From Comamonas testosteroni (GTDB taxonomy: Bacteria; Pseudomonadota; Gammaproteobacteria; Burkholderiales; Burkholderiaceae_C): a DNA stretch of 64,000 bases. The first letter of the stretch is position 1. Each line of letters opens with the position of its first letter. The notes beneath the pieces are model-generated. The model saw only the letters and a list, made by a program, of their open reading frames with translations, did not search any database and had not been told where the DNA came from. The translations under genes and the position numbers were made by a program. Where the stretch lies: the NCBI RefSeq assembly GCF_000761245.1, contig NZ_AWOR01000110.1:145786-209785 (forward strand), read 5' to 3'. Positions 1 through 7,258 of this stretch are shown here, in pieces.

Positions 1-429
1 GGAATTGCCAGCCGGCTGCTGATGGAAGAGCCTTTCGTGGTCTGCCTGCCCGACCGCCACCCGCTGCACGCCAGCTCCGCCATCGATCTGGCCGAACTCA
101 AAAACGAGCGTCTGATCCTGTTCTCCAGCCTGGTCTCGCCCACCTATCACCAGCGCATCTACGAGATGTGCCTGGCCCATGGCTTTGCACCCGAAGTTCG
201 CCACGAGGTACGGCACTGGCTGTCGGTGATCTCGCTGGTGTCGCTGGGTCAGGGCGTGGCACTGGTGCCCCAGGCGCTGACGCGCGTGGGCATGCCGCGC
301 CTGGTGTTTCGCCCGCTCAAAGGCTCACACCCATCTTCAGAAATGCTGGCCATGTGGCGTCGTACGCCGGCCAATCCGCTGGTGCAGGCATTGCTGGCCT
401 GCCTGCAGCAGGCGGTGACGGAACTATGA
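1..429 (+). CDS. LysR-family transcriptional regulator, C-terminal part (cut by window start)
   Basis: This frame is open from the first base and ends at 429. The visible part is the end of a LysR-type effector-binding domain. It contains the typical phrase of a regulator that competes for ligand (FVVCLPDRHPL), then a conserved glycine-rich turn (SLGQGVALVPQ) and a C-terminal helix. The HTH domain lies outside the window, so the target cannot be read directly. The next recognisable sequence downstream is the ruin of a puuE-like deacetylase, which hints at a former role in purine or ureide metabolism; this is inference. Confidence 0.85.
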   Translation, partial: GIASRLLMEEPFVVCLPDRHPLHASSAIDLAELKNERLILFSSLVSPTYHQRIYEMCLAHGFAPEVRHEVRHWLSVISLVSLGQGVALVPQALTRVGMPRLVFRPLKGSHPSSEMLAMWRRTPANPLVQALLACLQQAVTEL

Positions 430-569
430 CGCCAAGTCAGGACTGATCATCGCTGAGCGGCAGGTCTGCCCGGATCGACTTCAACACTTCACTGCCGAAT
501 TCTTCGACATGGCATCGGCTGCCCACCAGGAACCCTTGCCTGAATGGAAACAGGAGGCAAGGAAGATCT

Positions 570-893
570 ACACCGCAGCAAAAGCAGCGCGAGCTGGCCC
601 AGGCCTTTGACGAGCTCGGTCACGAAGTGGCCTGCCACGGCCTGAAGTGGATTCACTACCAGAACGTGCCCGAGGAGATCGAGCGCGCCCACATGCAGCA
701 ATGCGTGAACATCTTTGAAGAGCTGTACGGCGCGGACGGCGACCACGGCCTGGGCTGGTACACCGGCCGGATTACAGCGCTGCAGCGCTTCCTCGGCCAC
801 ATCCAGAAGCGCGACAACGTGTGGGTGTGCCGCCGTATTGATTTGGCTCGTCACCGGGCCGAGCGTTTCCCCTGCAATGAGCCAGTCTCGCCC
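570..893 (+). pseudogene. Remnant of a puuE-like polysaccharide deacetylase (N-terminus and core deleted)
   Basis: The frame encodes GHEVACHGLKWIHYQNV and then GWYTGR, which are characteristic of the PuuE-type allantoinase/polysaccharide deacetylase family. The sequence then jumps in frame straight to the family's C-terminal end (RFLGHIQKRDNVWVCRRIDLARH). About 90 residues remain of a protein that is normally near 300. The N-terminal metal-binding part and most of the barrel are gone. No convincing start or ribosome binding site precedes the fragment; the first possible start is a GTG at 627, inside the conserved region. The reading is a gene broken by an N-terminal loss plus an in-frame internal deletion. 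The function is certainly lost; the family assignment rests on these motifs. Confidence 0.7.
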
Positions 894-1307
894 TGACTGC
901 AGATTCCGGGAACCCCAGGAGATTGAGGAAGGCGAGCAGGGCACTCGATTTGTCGAGGCATCATCGCAGCCCGTTGCAACCAGTGCGGCCCTGAAGACTG
1001 GAGCGCGCATCCCTGCCCTGTGGGCAGGGGCATCTGCCGGGGACTCGCCAAGTACGCCAAGTGCGCCAAGTGCCGTCCCTGCTTTATCGCTGATCGGTCC
1101 ATGCTGCCCAAAAGTGCTTGGTGCTATCCATCCCTTGCGAGGAATCGGACGAACCCGATCAGCCTCGATACGCACTGAGCAATGCGAATGCATCTGCTTA
1201 CAGCCCGCATCCAGAGCACGTGCGCGCGGGAATTGATAGACGCCTTTGATTCTCGAAGCCGGTCGCGGGATACTTCAGGCTTCGAAAACTCACCGAGAAC
1301 AACAAAT
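894..1307. other. Intergenic stretch without a supported gene; short tandem repeat and hairpin
   Basis: No frame here has a start, ribosome binding site and recognisable protein. The stretch holds a perfect 8-bp hairpin CCCTGCCC-TGT-GGGCAGGG at 1011-1029. It also holds three copies of a 9-bp unit (CGCCAAGTA, CGCCAAGTG, CGCCAAGTG) at 1046-1072. The promoter and leader of bacterioferritin must lie near its right end. Confidence 0.5.
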
Positions 1308-1772
1308 ATGCAAGGCCATCCCGAAGTCGTCGACTACCTCAAGGACCTGCTTCGCGGCGAGCTCGCGGCGCGCGACCAGTATTTCGCCCACTCGCGCATC
1401 TATGAAGACCAGGGTTTTGCCAAGCTCTTCACGCGCCTGGACCACGAGATGCAGGAAGAAACCCAGCACGCCGACGCACTGCTGCGCCGCATTCTGATGC
1501 TGGGCGGCCGCCCCGACATGCGCCCCAAGGAGTTCACGCCCGGCGAGACCGTGCCCGAGATGTTGCGCAAGGACCTGGACACCGAATACGAAGTCCGTGC
1601 CGGTCTGCAGCAAGGCGTGGCGCTGTGCGAGCAGCACCGCGACTATGTGAGCCGCGACATCCTGCTGGCCCAGTTGCACGATACCGAGGAAGACCACGCC
1701 TACTGGCTGGAAAAGCAGCTGGGACTGATCGACAAGGTCGGACTGCAGAACTATCTGCAAAGCCAGACCTGA
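1308..1772 (+). CDS. bfr: Bacterioferritin (iron-storage ferritin-like protein)
   Basis: This 154-residue cytosolic four-helix protein stores iron by oxidising Fe(II) at a di-iron centre and laying down a mineral core in a 24-mer. The start gives MQGHPEV, aligned with the E. coli Bfr N-terminus. The ferroxidase ligands are visible: E18, E51 and H54 in the first helix pair, then E93 and the EEDH motif near the C-terminus. The end, VGLQNYLQSQ, is highly typical. Position 52, which is the haem-ligating methionine in E. coli Bfr, is threonine here and the nearest methionine is residue 48, so haem may be bound differently or only by a partner subunit. A strong terminator follows directly. Confidence 0.93.
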   Translation: MQGHPEVVDYLKDLLRGELAARDQYFAHSRIYEDQGFAKLFTRLDHEMQEETQHADALLRRILMLGGRPDMRPKEFTPGETVPEMLRKDLDTEYEVRAGLQQGVALCEQHRDYVSRDILLAQLHDTEEDHAYWLEKQLGLIDKVGLQNYLQSQT

Positions 1773-1801
1773 GCCCCAGCAGCGCAGCTGCGGAGAAATA
1801 C

Positions 1802-1830
1802 AAAGGCCGTCCTTGAAGGACGGCCTTTTT
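1802..1830 (+). terminator. Rho-independent terminator of bfr
   Basis: AAGGCCGTCC and GGACGGCCTT form a 10-bp stem around a four-base loop, followed by a T run. It lies about 30 bases after the bfr stop codon. Confidence 0.9.
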
Positions 1831-2158
1831 CATGGACTCGAGACGAGCTCGGAAACCATAGTCACCACCAATGACGGCGGGACGGCCTTCTGCCGGATTG
1901 TCGATCTTGCAAGGCTCGCCCGGACCCATCTTCTGGAACGAGGCTCCAACAACATTCACGCCGTTGTGGCATCCCATCGACTCGTTGACAAACGGCAAGC
2001 CAGAGCCCCGGGCAGCTCGGCCATCACCGGATGTCATCCGGGACTGGCGCTCCTCGTCTCCAACCAGGCACAAGCTGCGGCTGCCGGCAGGACCTGGCAA
2101 TGCCGATGCATATGTCGGACAGGCCCCTGCACCCGGGCCTGCCCTGCACGCCCCATCC
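1831..2158. other. Intergenic stretch with no supported gene
   Basis: Between the bfr terminator and the end of the queuosine-precursor transporter lie more than 300 bases. Several frames are open on both strands, but none has a start with a ribosome binding site or resembles a family I know. It may be a decayed gene; I see no clear functional element in it. Confidence 0.4.
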
Positions 2159-2839
2159 TCAGCGAATTGCCGCTGCGGGCGTGACCTGCACCTTCATGCT
2201 GCGCACGATGGCCGCCAGCACCACGCCATAGGCGGGAACAAACAGCAGCAGGCTCACGCCCAGCTTGATGACATAGTCGACCATGGCGATTTCCACCCAG
2301 TTGGCCGCCATGAAGGCATCGGAGCTATTCCAGAAGGCGATCGAGAAAAAGGCCGCGGTATCCAGCACCTGGCCGAACACCGACGCAGCCGCCGGAGCCA
2401 GCCACCAGGAATGGCTTTTCTGGCGGATACGGTCAAAGACCTGAATGTCCAGCAACTGGCCCAGCACATAGGCGGCAAAGCTGGCCAGTGCGATACGGAA
2501 CACAAAGCCGTTGAAGCTTTGCAGCGCTTCCCAGCCGTTGAAGCGGCCTTCATGGAACAGCACGCCCACCACATAGGACACCACGAGCGCGGGGAGCATG
2601 GCACGCATGATGACGCGTCGCGCCGCTGTCTTGCCGATCAGGCGCACGGTCAGATCGGTGGCCAGAAAGATGAACGGAAAGCTGAAGGCGCCCCAGGTGC
2701 TGTGAAAGCCCAGCAGCGTAATGGGCAGCTGCACCAGGTAGTTGCTGGCGATGACCAGGGCGATATGGAACGCCACGAGTACGGAGAGGTAAAACGGCAC
2801 GCGCGACGCTTGCGTCTGCACGGCATGAGCGGATGTCAT
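2159..2839 (-). CDS. yhhQ: Queuosine precursor (preQ0/preQ1) transporter, YhhQ/COG1738 family
   Basis: This 226-residue inner-membrane protein has about six hydrophobic segments. It carries the family's TWGAFSFPFIFLATD and FGQVLDTAAFFSIAFW regions. YhhQ of E. coli imports 7-deazaguanine precursors for tRNA queuosine. The start at 2839 (MTSAHAV) is fixed by an AAAGGAC ribosome binding site a few bases upstream. That site lies at the 3' end of a preQ1-I-like aptamer, which independently supports the assignment. The gene is the second minus-strand gene after the small membrane protein, separated from it by about 250 bases that also contain a dispersed repeat. Confidence 0.9.
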   Translation of the reverse strand: MTSAHAVQTQASRVPFYLSVLVAFHIALVIASNYLVQLPITLLGFHSTWGAFSFPFIFLATDLTVRLIGKTAARRVIMRAMLPALVVSYVVGVLFHEGRFNGWEALQSFNGFVFRIALASFAAYVLGQLLDIQVFDRIRQKSHSWWLAPAAASVFGQVLDTAAFFSIAFWNSSDAFMAANWVEIAMVDYVIKLGVSLLLFVPAYGVVLAAIVRSMKVQVTPAAAIR

Positions 2840-2843
2840 GACA

Positions 2844-2877
2844 GTCCTTTTTGGTTGATGGGGGCGAGGGAACCCAT
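2844..2877 (-). promoter_or_regulatory. Probable preQ1-I riboswitch controlling yhhQ translation
   Basis: Read on the minus strand just before yhhQ, the sequence is a 5-bp stem ATGGG/CCCAT (2873-2877 with 2858-2862). The stem encloses a 10-base loop that begins TTCC. An A-rich tail, CAACCAAAAAGGA, follows and runs into the Shine-Dalgarno sequence. This is the layout of class I preQ1 aptamers: a short P1 stem, a loop whose pyrimidines pair with the tail to form a pseudoknot, and an A-rich tail. Here loop CC/UCC can pair with tail GG/GGA, which would sequester the ribosome binding site. The identity of the downstream gene as a preQ1 transporter fits. No covariance search was possible. Confidence 0.65.
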
Positions 2878-2990
2878 GGTTGCGAAGAGTGCGCCAGCGC
2901 GGCGCAACCGTGAATTTTAAGCGGTACGGAATTATCTCTGCCTCCCCCGGCCCGCTTATCCGCCCGGGCGCATGGCGGATATAACAAAAA

Positions 2991-3072
2991 GCATAGCTTG
3001 TAGCGCCTGCCAACCCATGTTTTCAGCAATAAATCAGCCTGCTTTCAATGAATGGCAAGCGCTAGCCGCTAT
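2991..3072. repeat. Dispersed 82-nt intergenic repeat, copy A
   Basis: This 82-base unit aligns without gaps to copies at 17011-17092 and 30987-31068. By hand count about 54 of 82 positions match the second copy. Shared landmarks are CATAGCT at the start, TTTCAG near position 31 and GCGCTAGCCGCT at the end. It lies between the small membrane protein and yhhQ, flanked by A and T runs. Its ends are roughly complementary, so a folded RNA or single strand is possible. Confidence 0.6.
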
Positions 3073-3087
3073 CCTTTTTTTCATCAC

Positions 3088-3510
3088 TCAAAGCGCGAGC
3101 TGCGCCTCCTGCCGGCCCGCATGGCGCGTGGCACGCAGCCCTGCCCACTGCAGATCGGCCAGCACCAGCACCACGACGGCCTGCACCGCCACCCAGGCCA
3201 GACCCCAGGCACTGAGCGCCAGCCCGGAGGCAAACACCAATACCGCACAGCCCATTGCCCAGCCCAGATTGCCAAGAGCCACCAGACCGATCAGCGTGCG
3301 CGGCAAGGGCTCGCGACGCGCCATCCAGGCGGCGGCCGATGCATAGGCCAGCAGGAAGAGACCTGTTCCCATCAGCAGGAAGGCTGGCAGACCTGTCAGA
3401 TCTGCCAGCGTCTGCGTGACAACCAGTTGCAGCGCGCCCGTGGCGGCGCAGGAGGCCGCATCGGCCCACATCACATGGCGCAGAAACCGGGGAGAAGCAA
3501 AAATGGACAT
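3088..3510 (-). CDS. Small integral membrane protein, unknown function
   Basis: A 140-residue protein with four predicted membrane segments (about residues 12-30, 42-63, 78-100 and 106-125) and a short basic tail. The start at 3510 (MSIFASP) is preceded by AGGAG at good spacing; a longer in-frame start further upstream lacks this. I do not recognise a catalytic motif. It is transcribed away from the MmyB-type regulator at 3651, with a shared intergenic region that holds a perfect inverted repeat, so it is probably that regulator's target. It may resemble DoxX-like or other four-helix membrane proteins, but the sequence does not decide this. Confidence 0.75.
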   Translation of the reverse strand: MSIFASPRFLRHVMWADAASCAATGALQLVVTQTLADLTGLPAFLLMGTGLFLLAYASAAAWMARREPLPRTLIGLVALGNLGWAMGCAVLVFASGLALSAWGLAWVAVQAVVVLVLADLQWAGLRATRHAGRQEAQLAL

Positions 3511-3616
3511 GGAAAACTCCTGTTCAATGACGAAGGTCTTGCGGCCGGCCCTGTGCCGGCTGCTGGGGTCCATGATTGCCATCCGCGCGCACAGCGTCGA
3601 TAACCTCGCAGGTCAT

Positions 3617-3632
3617 GGCCGCATGTGCGGCC
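3617..3632. promoter_or_regulatory. Inverted repeat between divergent membrane-protein and regulator genes (candidate operator)
   Basis: GGCCGCA-TG-TGCGGCC is a perfect 7-bp-arm palindrome. It sits 18 bases upstream of the regulator start and about 107 bases upstream of the divergent membrane-protein start. HTH regulators of this kind often bind such sites and repress both genes; that role is inferred. Confidence 0.4.
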
Positions 3633-3650
3633 TGCCACTACGATGCGGCC

Positions 3651-4493
3651 ATGACCTCCAGCACCGCCCCCTCTTCTTTTCATGCCGCTCATCAGTCGCC
3701 GGGTGCACGCGCGCCGTTTGGCGAACACCTGCGCCACTGGCGCCAGCACCGCCGGCTGAGCCAGCAAGGACTGGCACTGGAGGCCGAGATCTCGACACGC
3801 CACCTGAGCTATGTGGAAACAGGCCGCGCCCAGCCCAGCCGCGAGATGGTGCTGCGCCTGGCCGAACGCCTGTCGGTGCCGCTGCGCGAGCGCAATGCAC
3901 TGCTGGTGGCTGCGGGCTTTGCCCCCATGTACCAGGCCCGCCCGCTGGACCACCCCGATCTGGCGGCCGCGCGCCAGGCAGTAGAGCTGGTGCTCAAGGG
4001 GCACGAGCCCAACCCGGCCCTGGCCGTGGACAGGCACTGGAGCCTGGTGGCCGCCAATGCCGTCGTGCCTCTGCTGCTGGACGGCGTCGCGCCCTGGCTG
4101 CTGGAGCCTCCCGTGAATGTGCTGCGCCTGAGCCTGCACCCCGAGGGACTGGGCCCACGCCTGGCCAACTCCGCGCAGTGGCGTGCCCATCTGCTGCACC
4201 GCCTGCAGCAGCAGATCGCCGCCACGGCAGACAGCGAGTTGCAGACGCTTCATGACGAGATCGCAGCCTACCCGTTCGCCGAGGACAAGGACTCCCCGCC
4301 GCCCAGCCCCATCGCCGTCCCCTTCGAATTGCACACCGATCTGGGCACACTGAGCTTCATCAGCACCATCACCATCTTCGGCACGCCCGTGGACGTGACA
4401 CTGCAGGAGCTGGCCGTCGAATCCTTCTTCCCGGCGAATGCCGAGACCCAGGCGGCGCTGCTGCGGCTGCAGCAGGGCCACCGAGCCACCTGA
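3651..4493 (+). CDS. XRE-family HTH regulator with MmyB-like ligand-binding domain
   Basis: A 280-residue cytosolic transcription factor. Residues about 23-74 form a helix-turn-helix of the XRE class (LSQQGLALEAEISTRHLSYVETGRAQPS). The rest is an MmyB-like ligand-binding domain with the characteristic NPALAVDRHWSLVAANA and a final LSFISTITIFGTPVDVTLQELAVESFFP segment. The ATG at 3651 is chosen because upstream in-frame starts would add an odd Ala/Cys-rich leader. Related regulators usually control an adjacent oxidoreductase or transporter gene; here the divergent neighbour is a four-helix membrane protein. The ligand is unknown. Confidence 0.88.
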   Translation: MTSSTAPSSFHAAHQSPGARAPFGEHLRHWRQHRRLSQQGLALEAEISTRHLSYVETGRAQPSREMVLRLAERLSVPLRERNALLVAAGFAPMYQARPLDHPDLAAARQAVELVLKGHEPNPALAVDRHWSLVAANAVVPLLLDGVAPWLLEPPVNVLRLSLHPEGLGPRLANSAQWRAHLLHRLQQQIAATADSELQTLHDEIAAYPFAEDKDSPPPSPIAVPFELHTDLGTLSFISTITIFGTPVDVTLQELAVESFFPANAETQAALLRLQQGHRAT

Positions 4494-4500
4494 AAAGCAA

Positions 4501-4533
4501 AAGCCCGCAGGACTTGCATCCTGCGGGCTTTTT
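4501..4533. terminator. Bidirectional terminator between the HTH regulator and acnB
   Basis: AAGCCCGCAGGA pairs with TCCTGCGGGCTT. T residues follow on the plus strand and A residues precede it, so it can end both the plus-strand regulator and the minus-strand acnB transcripts. Confidence 0.9.
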
Positions 4534-4575
4534 CAGCAAGGCCATTGAAGGCCTTGATTCCTGGTGCCTAGACGC

Positions 4576-7161
4576 TTAGATCTTGGCGGCCACTTCAGCG
4601 TACTCGGCGATTTCGTTGAAGTTCATGTAGCGGTAGACGGAGGCCTTGTCGGCATCGATCACGCCCATTTCCTTCAGGTACTCTTCCTTGGAAGGCAGGT
4701 AACCCAGACGCGAAGCGATGGCTGCCAGCTCGGCCGAGCCCAGATACACGTTGGTGTTCTTGCCCAGACGGTTGGGGAAGTTACGAGTGGAAGTCGAGAT
4801 GACAGTCGCACCTTCACGCACTTGAGCCTGGTTACCCATGCACAGCGAGCAGCCGGGCATTTCGGTACGGGCACCGGCAGTACCGAAGGCAGAGTAGTGA
4901 CCTTCCTTGATCAGCTCGTCCTGGTCCATCTTGGTGGGAGGAGCCACCCACAGTTTGACGGGGATGTCGCGCTGGCCGCCCAGCAGCTTGGCTGCGGCGC
5001 GGAAGTGACCGATATTGGTCATGCAGGAGCCGATGAAGGCTTCGTCGATCTTGGCACCGGCCACGTCAGACAGGGTCTTGGCGTCATCGGGGTCGTTGGG
5101 GCAGCAGACGATGGGTTCCTTGATGTCGCTCATGTCGATCTCGATGACATGGGCGTACTCGGCGTTGGCGTCGGCTTCCAGCAGATCGGGCTTGGCCAGC
5201 CAGGCTTCGACCTTCTCGATACGGCGCTGCAGCGTCTTGGCGTCGGCGTAACCGTCGGCGATCATGTTCTTCATCAGAACGACGTTCGAGGTCAGGTATT
5301 CCTTGACGGGCTCGGGGTTCAGCTTGATCGTGCAACCGGCAGCGGAACGTTCAGCGGACGCGTCGGACAACTCGAACGCTTGCTCGACCTTCAGGTTGGG
5401 CAGGCCTTCGATCTCCAGGATGCGACCCGAGAATTCGTTGATCTTGCCGGCCTTGGCCACGGTCAGCAGACCGGCCTTGATGGCGTACAGAGGAATCGCG
5501 TGCACCAGATCGCGCAGGGTCACGCCGGGCTGCATTTCACCCTTGAAGCGCACCAGGATCGATTCGGGCATGTCCAGAGGCATCACGCCGGTAGCGGCGC
5601 CAAAGGCCACCAGACCGGAGCCAGCAGGGAAGGAGATACCAATAGGGAAGCGGGTGTGCGAGTCGCCGCCGGTACCGACGGTATCGGGCAGCAGCAGGCG
5701 GTTGAGCCAGCTGTGGATCACACCGTCGCCAGGACGCAGGGCCACGCCGCCGCGGTTGCTGATGAAGTTAGGCAGTTCGCGGTGAGTCTTCACGTCCACG
5801 GGCTTGGGGTAAGCCGCTGTGTGGCAGAAGGACTGCATCACCATGTCGGCGGAGAAGCCCAGGCAAGCCAGGTCCTTCAGTTCGTCACGGGTCATGGGGC
5901 CGGTGGTGTCTTGCGAGCCAACGGTGGTCATGCGGGGTTCGCAGTAAGTACCGGGGCGCACGCCCTGGCCTTCTGGCAGACCCACGGCACGGCCAACCAT
6001 CTTCTGAGCCAGCGTAAAGCCAGCGTTGGAAGCGGCAGGAGCCTGGGGCAGACGGAATTCGTTGGATGCGGGCAGACCCAGGGCTTCGCGAGCCTTGGCT
6101 GTCAGCGAGCGGCCGATGATCAGGTTGATACGGCCACCGGCTTGCACTTCATCCAGCAACACATCGGACTTCAGTTGGAAGTCAGCGATCTTGGCGCCGT
6201 TCTTTTCGATCTTGCCAGCGTAGGGATAGACGTCGATCACGTCGCCCATTTCCAGCTTGGAGACATCGACTTCGATGGGCAGAGCGCCGGAGTCTTCTTG
6301 CGTGTTGAAGAAGATGGGAGCGATCTTGCCGCCCAGGGTCACACCACCAAAGCGCTTGTTAGGCACAAAGGGGATGTCCATGCCGGTAGCCCAGATGATG
6401 GAGTTGGTGGCGGACTTGCGCGACGACCCGGTGCCCACCACGTCACCCACGTAGGCAACCAGATGGCCCTTCTTCTTCAGGTCTTCGATGAACTGCATGG
6501 GGCCGCGCTTGCCGTCTTCTTCGGGCTTGAACGCCGCGTCGGGACGCGTGTTCTTGAGCATGGCCAGGTAGTGCAGGGGAATGTCGGGACGGCTCCAGGC
6601 GTCGGGAGCGGGCGACAGGTCGTCGGTGTTGGTTTCGCCAGGCACCTTGAAGACGGTGACGGTGATCTTTTCCTCGACCTTGGGACGCGAAGTGAACCAC
6701 TCGGCGTCGGCCCAGCTTTGCATCACTTCCTTGGCCTTGGCATTGCCGGCCTTGGCCTTGTCGGCCACGTCGTTGAAGAAGTCGAACATCAGCAATGTCT
6801 TCTTCAGCGCGTCGGCAGCCACACCAGCCACTTCGGCATCGTCCAGCAGCTCGATCAGGGGGTGCACGTTGTAGCCACCCACCATGGTGCCCAGCAGCTC
6901 GGTGGCCTTGGCCTTGGAGATGAGACCCACCTTCAGGTCGCCGTGAGCCACGGCAGCCAGGAAGGAAGCCTTGACCTTGGCTGCATCATCCACACCGGGC
7001 GGCACGCGATGAGTCAGCAGATCCATCAGGAATGCGTCTTCACCGGCGGGTGGGTTCTTGATCAGCTCGATCAGGTCTGCGACCTGCTTGGCATCCAGAG
7101 GCAGCGGGGGGATGCCCAGTGCGGCGCGTTCTGCCACATGGTCACGGTAGGCTTTCAACAT
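4576..7161 (-). CDS. acnB: Aconitate hydratase B (bifunctional aconitase/2-methylisocitrate dehydratase)
   Basis: A cytosolic [4Fe-4S] enzyme of 861 residues (E. coli AcnB 865) that interconverts citrate and isocitrate via cis-aconitate in the TCA cycle. It can also act on 2-methylisocitrate. The N-terminal HEAT-like domain characteristic of the B type is present (MLKAYRDHVAERAALGIPPLPL). The cluster ligands are visible as C713 in GSCMTNIGHF and C771/C774 in CSLCMGNQ. A GGAGA ribosome binding site precedes the start. It is the last gene of the co-directional series mdh, tam, citE-like, secreted protein, acnB, with a hairpin in the 97-base gap upstream, and it is followed by a strong terminator. 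Confidence 0.97.
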   Translation of the reverse strand: MLKAYRDHVAERAALGIPPLPLDAKQVADLIELIKNPPAGEDAFLMDLLTHRVPPGVDDAAKVKASFLAAVAHGDLKVGLISKAKATELLGTMVGGYNVHPLIELLDDAEVAGVAADALKKTLLMFDFFNDVADKAKAGNAKAKEVMQSWADAEWFTSRPKVEEKITVTVFKVPGETNTDDLSPAPDAWSRPDIPLHYLAMLKNTRPDAAFKPEEDGKRGPMQFIEDLKKKGHLVAYVGDVVGTGSSRKSATNSIIWATGMDIPFVPNKRFGGVTLGGKIAPIFFNTQEDSGALPIEVDVSKLEMGDVIDVYPYAGKIEKNGAKIADFQLKSDVLLDEVQAGGRINLIIGRSLTAKAREALGLPASNEFRLPQAPAASNAGFTLAQKMVGRAVGLPEGQGVRPGTYCEPRMTTVGSQDTTGPMTRDELKDLACLGFSADMVMQSFCHTAAYPKPVDVKTHRELPNFISNRGGVALRPGDGVIHSWLNRLLLPDTVGTGGDSHTRFPIGISFPAGSGLVAFGAATGVMPLDMPESILVRFKGEMQPGVTLRDLVHAIPLYAIKAGLLTVAKAGKINEFSGRILEIEGLPNLKVEQAFELSDASAERSAAGCTIKLNPEPVKEYLTSNVVLMKNMIADGYADAKTLQRRIEKVEAWLAKPDLLEADANAEYAHVIEIDMSDIKEPIVCCPNDPDDAKTLSDVAGAKIDEAFIGSCMTNIGHFRAAAKLLGGQRDIPVKLWVAPPTKMDQDELIKEGHYSAFGTAGARTEMPGCSLCMGNQAQVREGATVISTSTRNFPNRLGKNTNVYLGSAELAAIASRLGYLPSKEEYLKEMGVIDADKASVYRYMNFNEIAEYAEVAAKI

Positions 7162-7213
7162 GGGTTCTCTCCAATGGTTTTTTGAAAAAGGCTGCGCGTG
7201 GAGCGCGAATTAC

Positions 7214-7244
7214 AGGGCTGGCGCATGTGCGATACGCCAGCCCT
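7214..7244 (-). other. Stable hairpin between the secreted-protein gene and acnB
   Basis: AGGGCTGGCG pairs perfectly with CGCCAGCCCT (10-bp stem, 11-base loop). There is no T run on either strand, so it is not a canonical terminator. It could protect the upstream mRNA 3' end or set the ratio between the upstream gene and acnB. Confidence 0.55.
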
Positions 7245-7258
7245 CAGCCTTGCCAGAC

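Noticed and set aside
489..1193. Minus-strand open frame over the deacetylase remnant
   Set aside because: Antisense to recognisable deacetylase sequence; no motifs of its own.
1534..2100. Minus-strand open frame running through the bfr terminator
   Set aside because: It crosses a terminator and the antisense of bfr, has no ribosome binding site and no recognisable product; at most its first part is a decayed gene.
4564..7185. Long open frame on the plus strand across acnB
   Set aside because: It is the antisense of a certain aconitase gene; in GC-rich coding DNA such frames arise by codon bias, and the Gly/His/Val-rich product resembles nothing.
7214..7244. Hairpin before acnB considered as a Rho-independent terminator
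   Set aside because: A 10-bp stem is present but no T run follows on either strand, so it is listed only as a hairpin.
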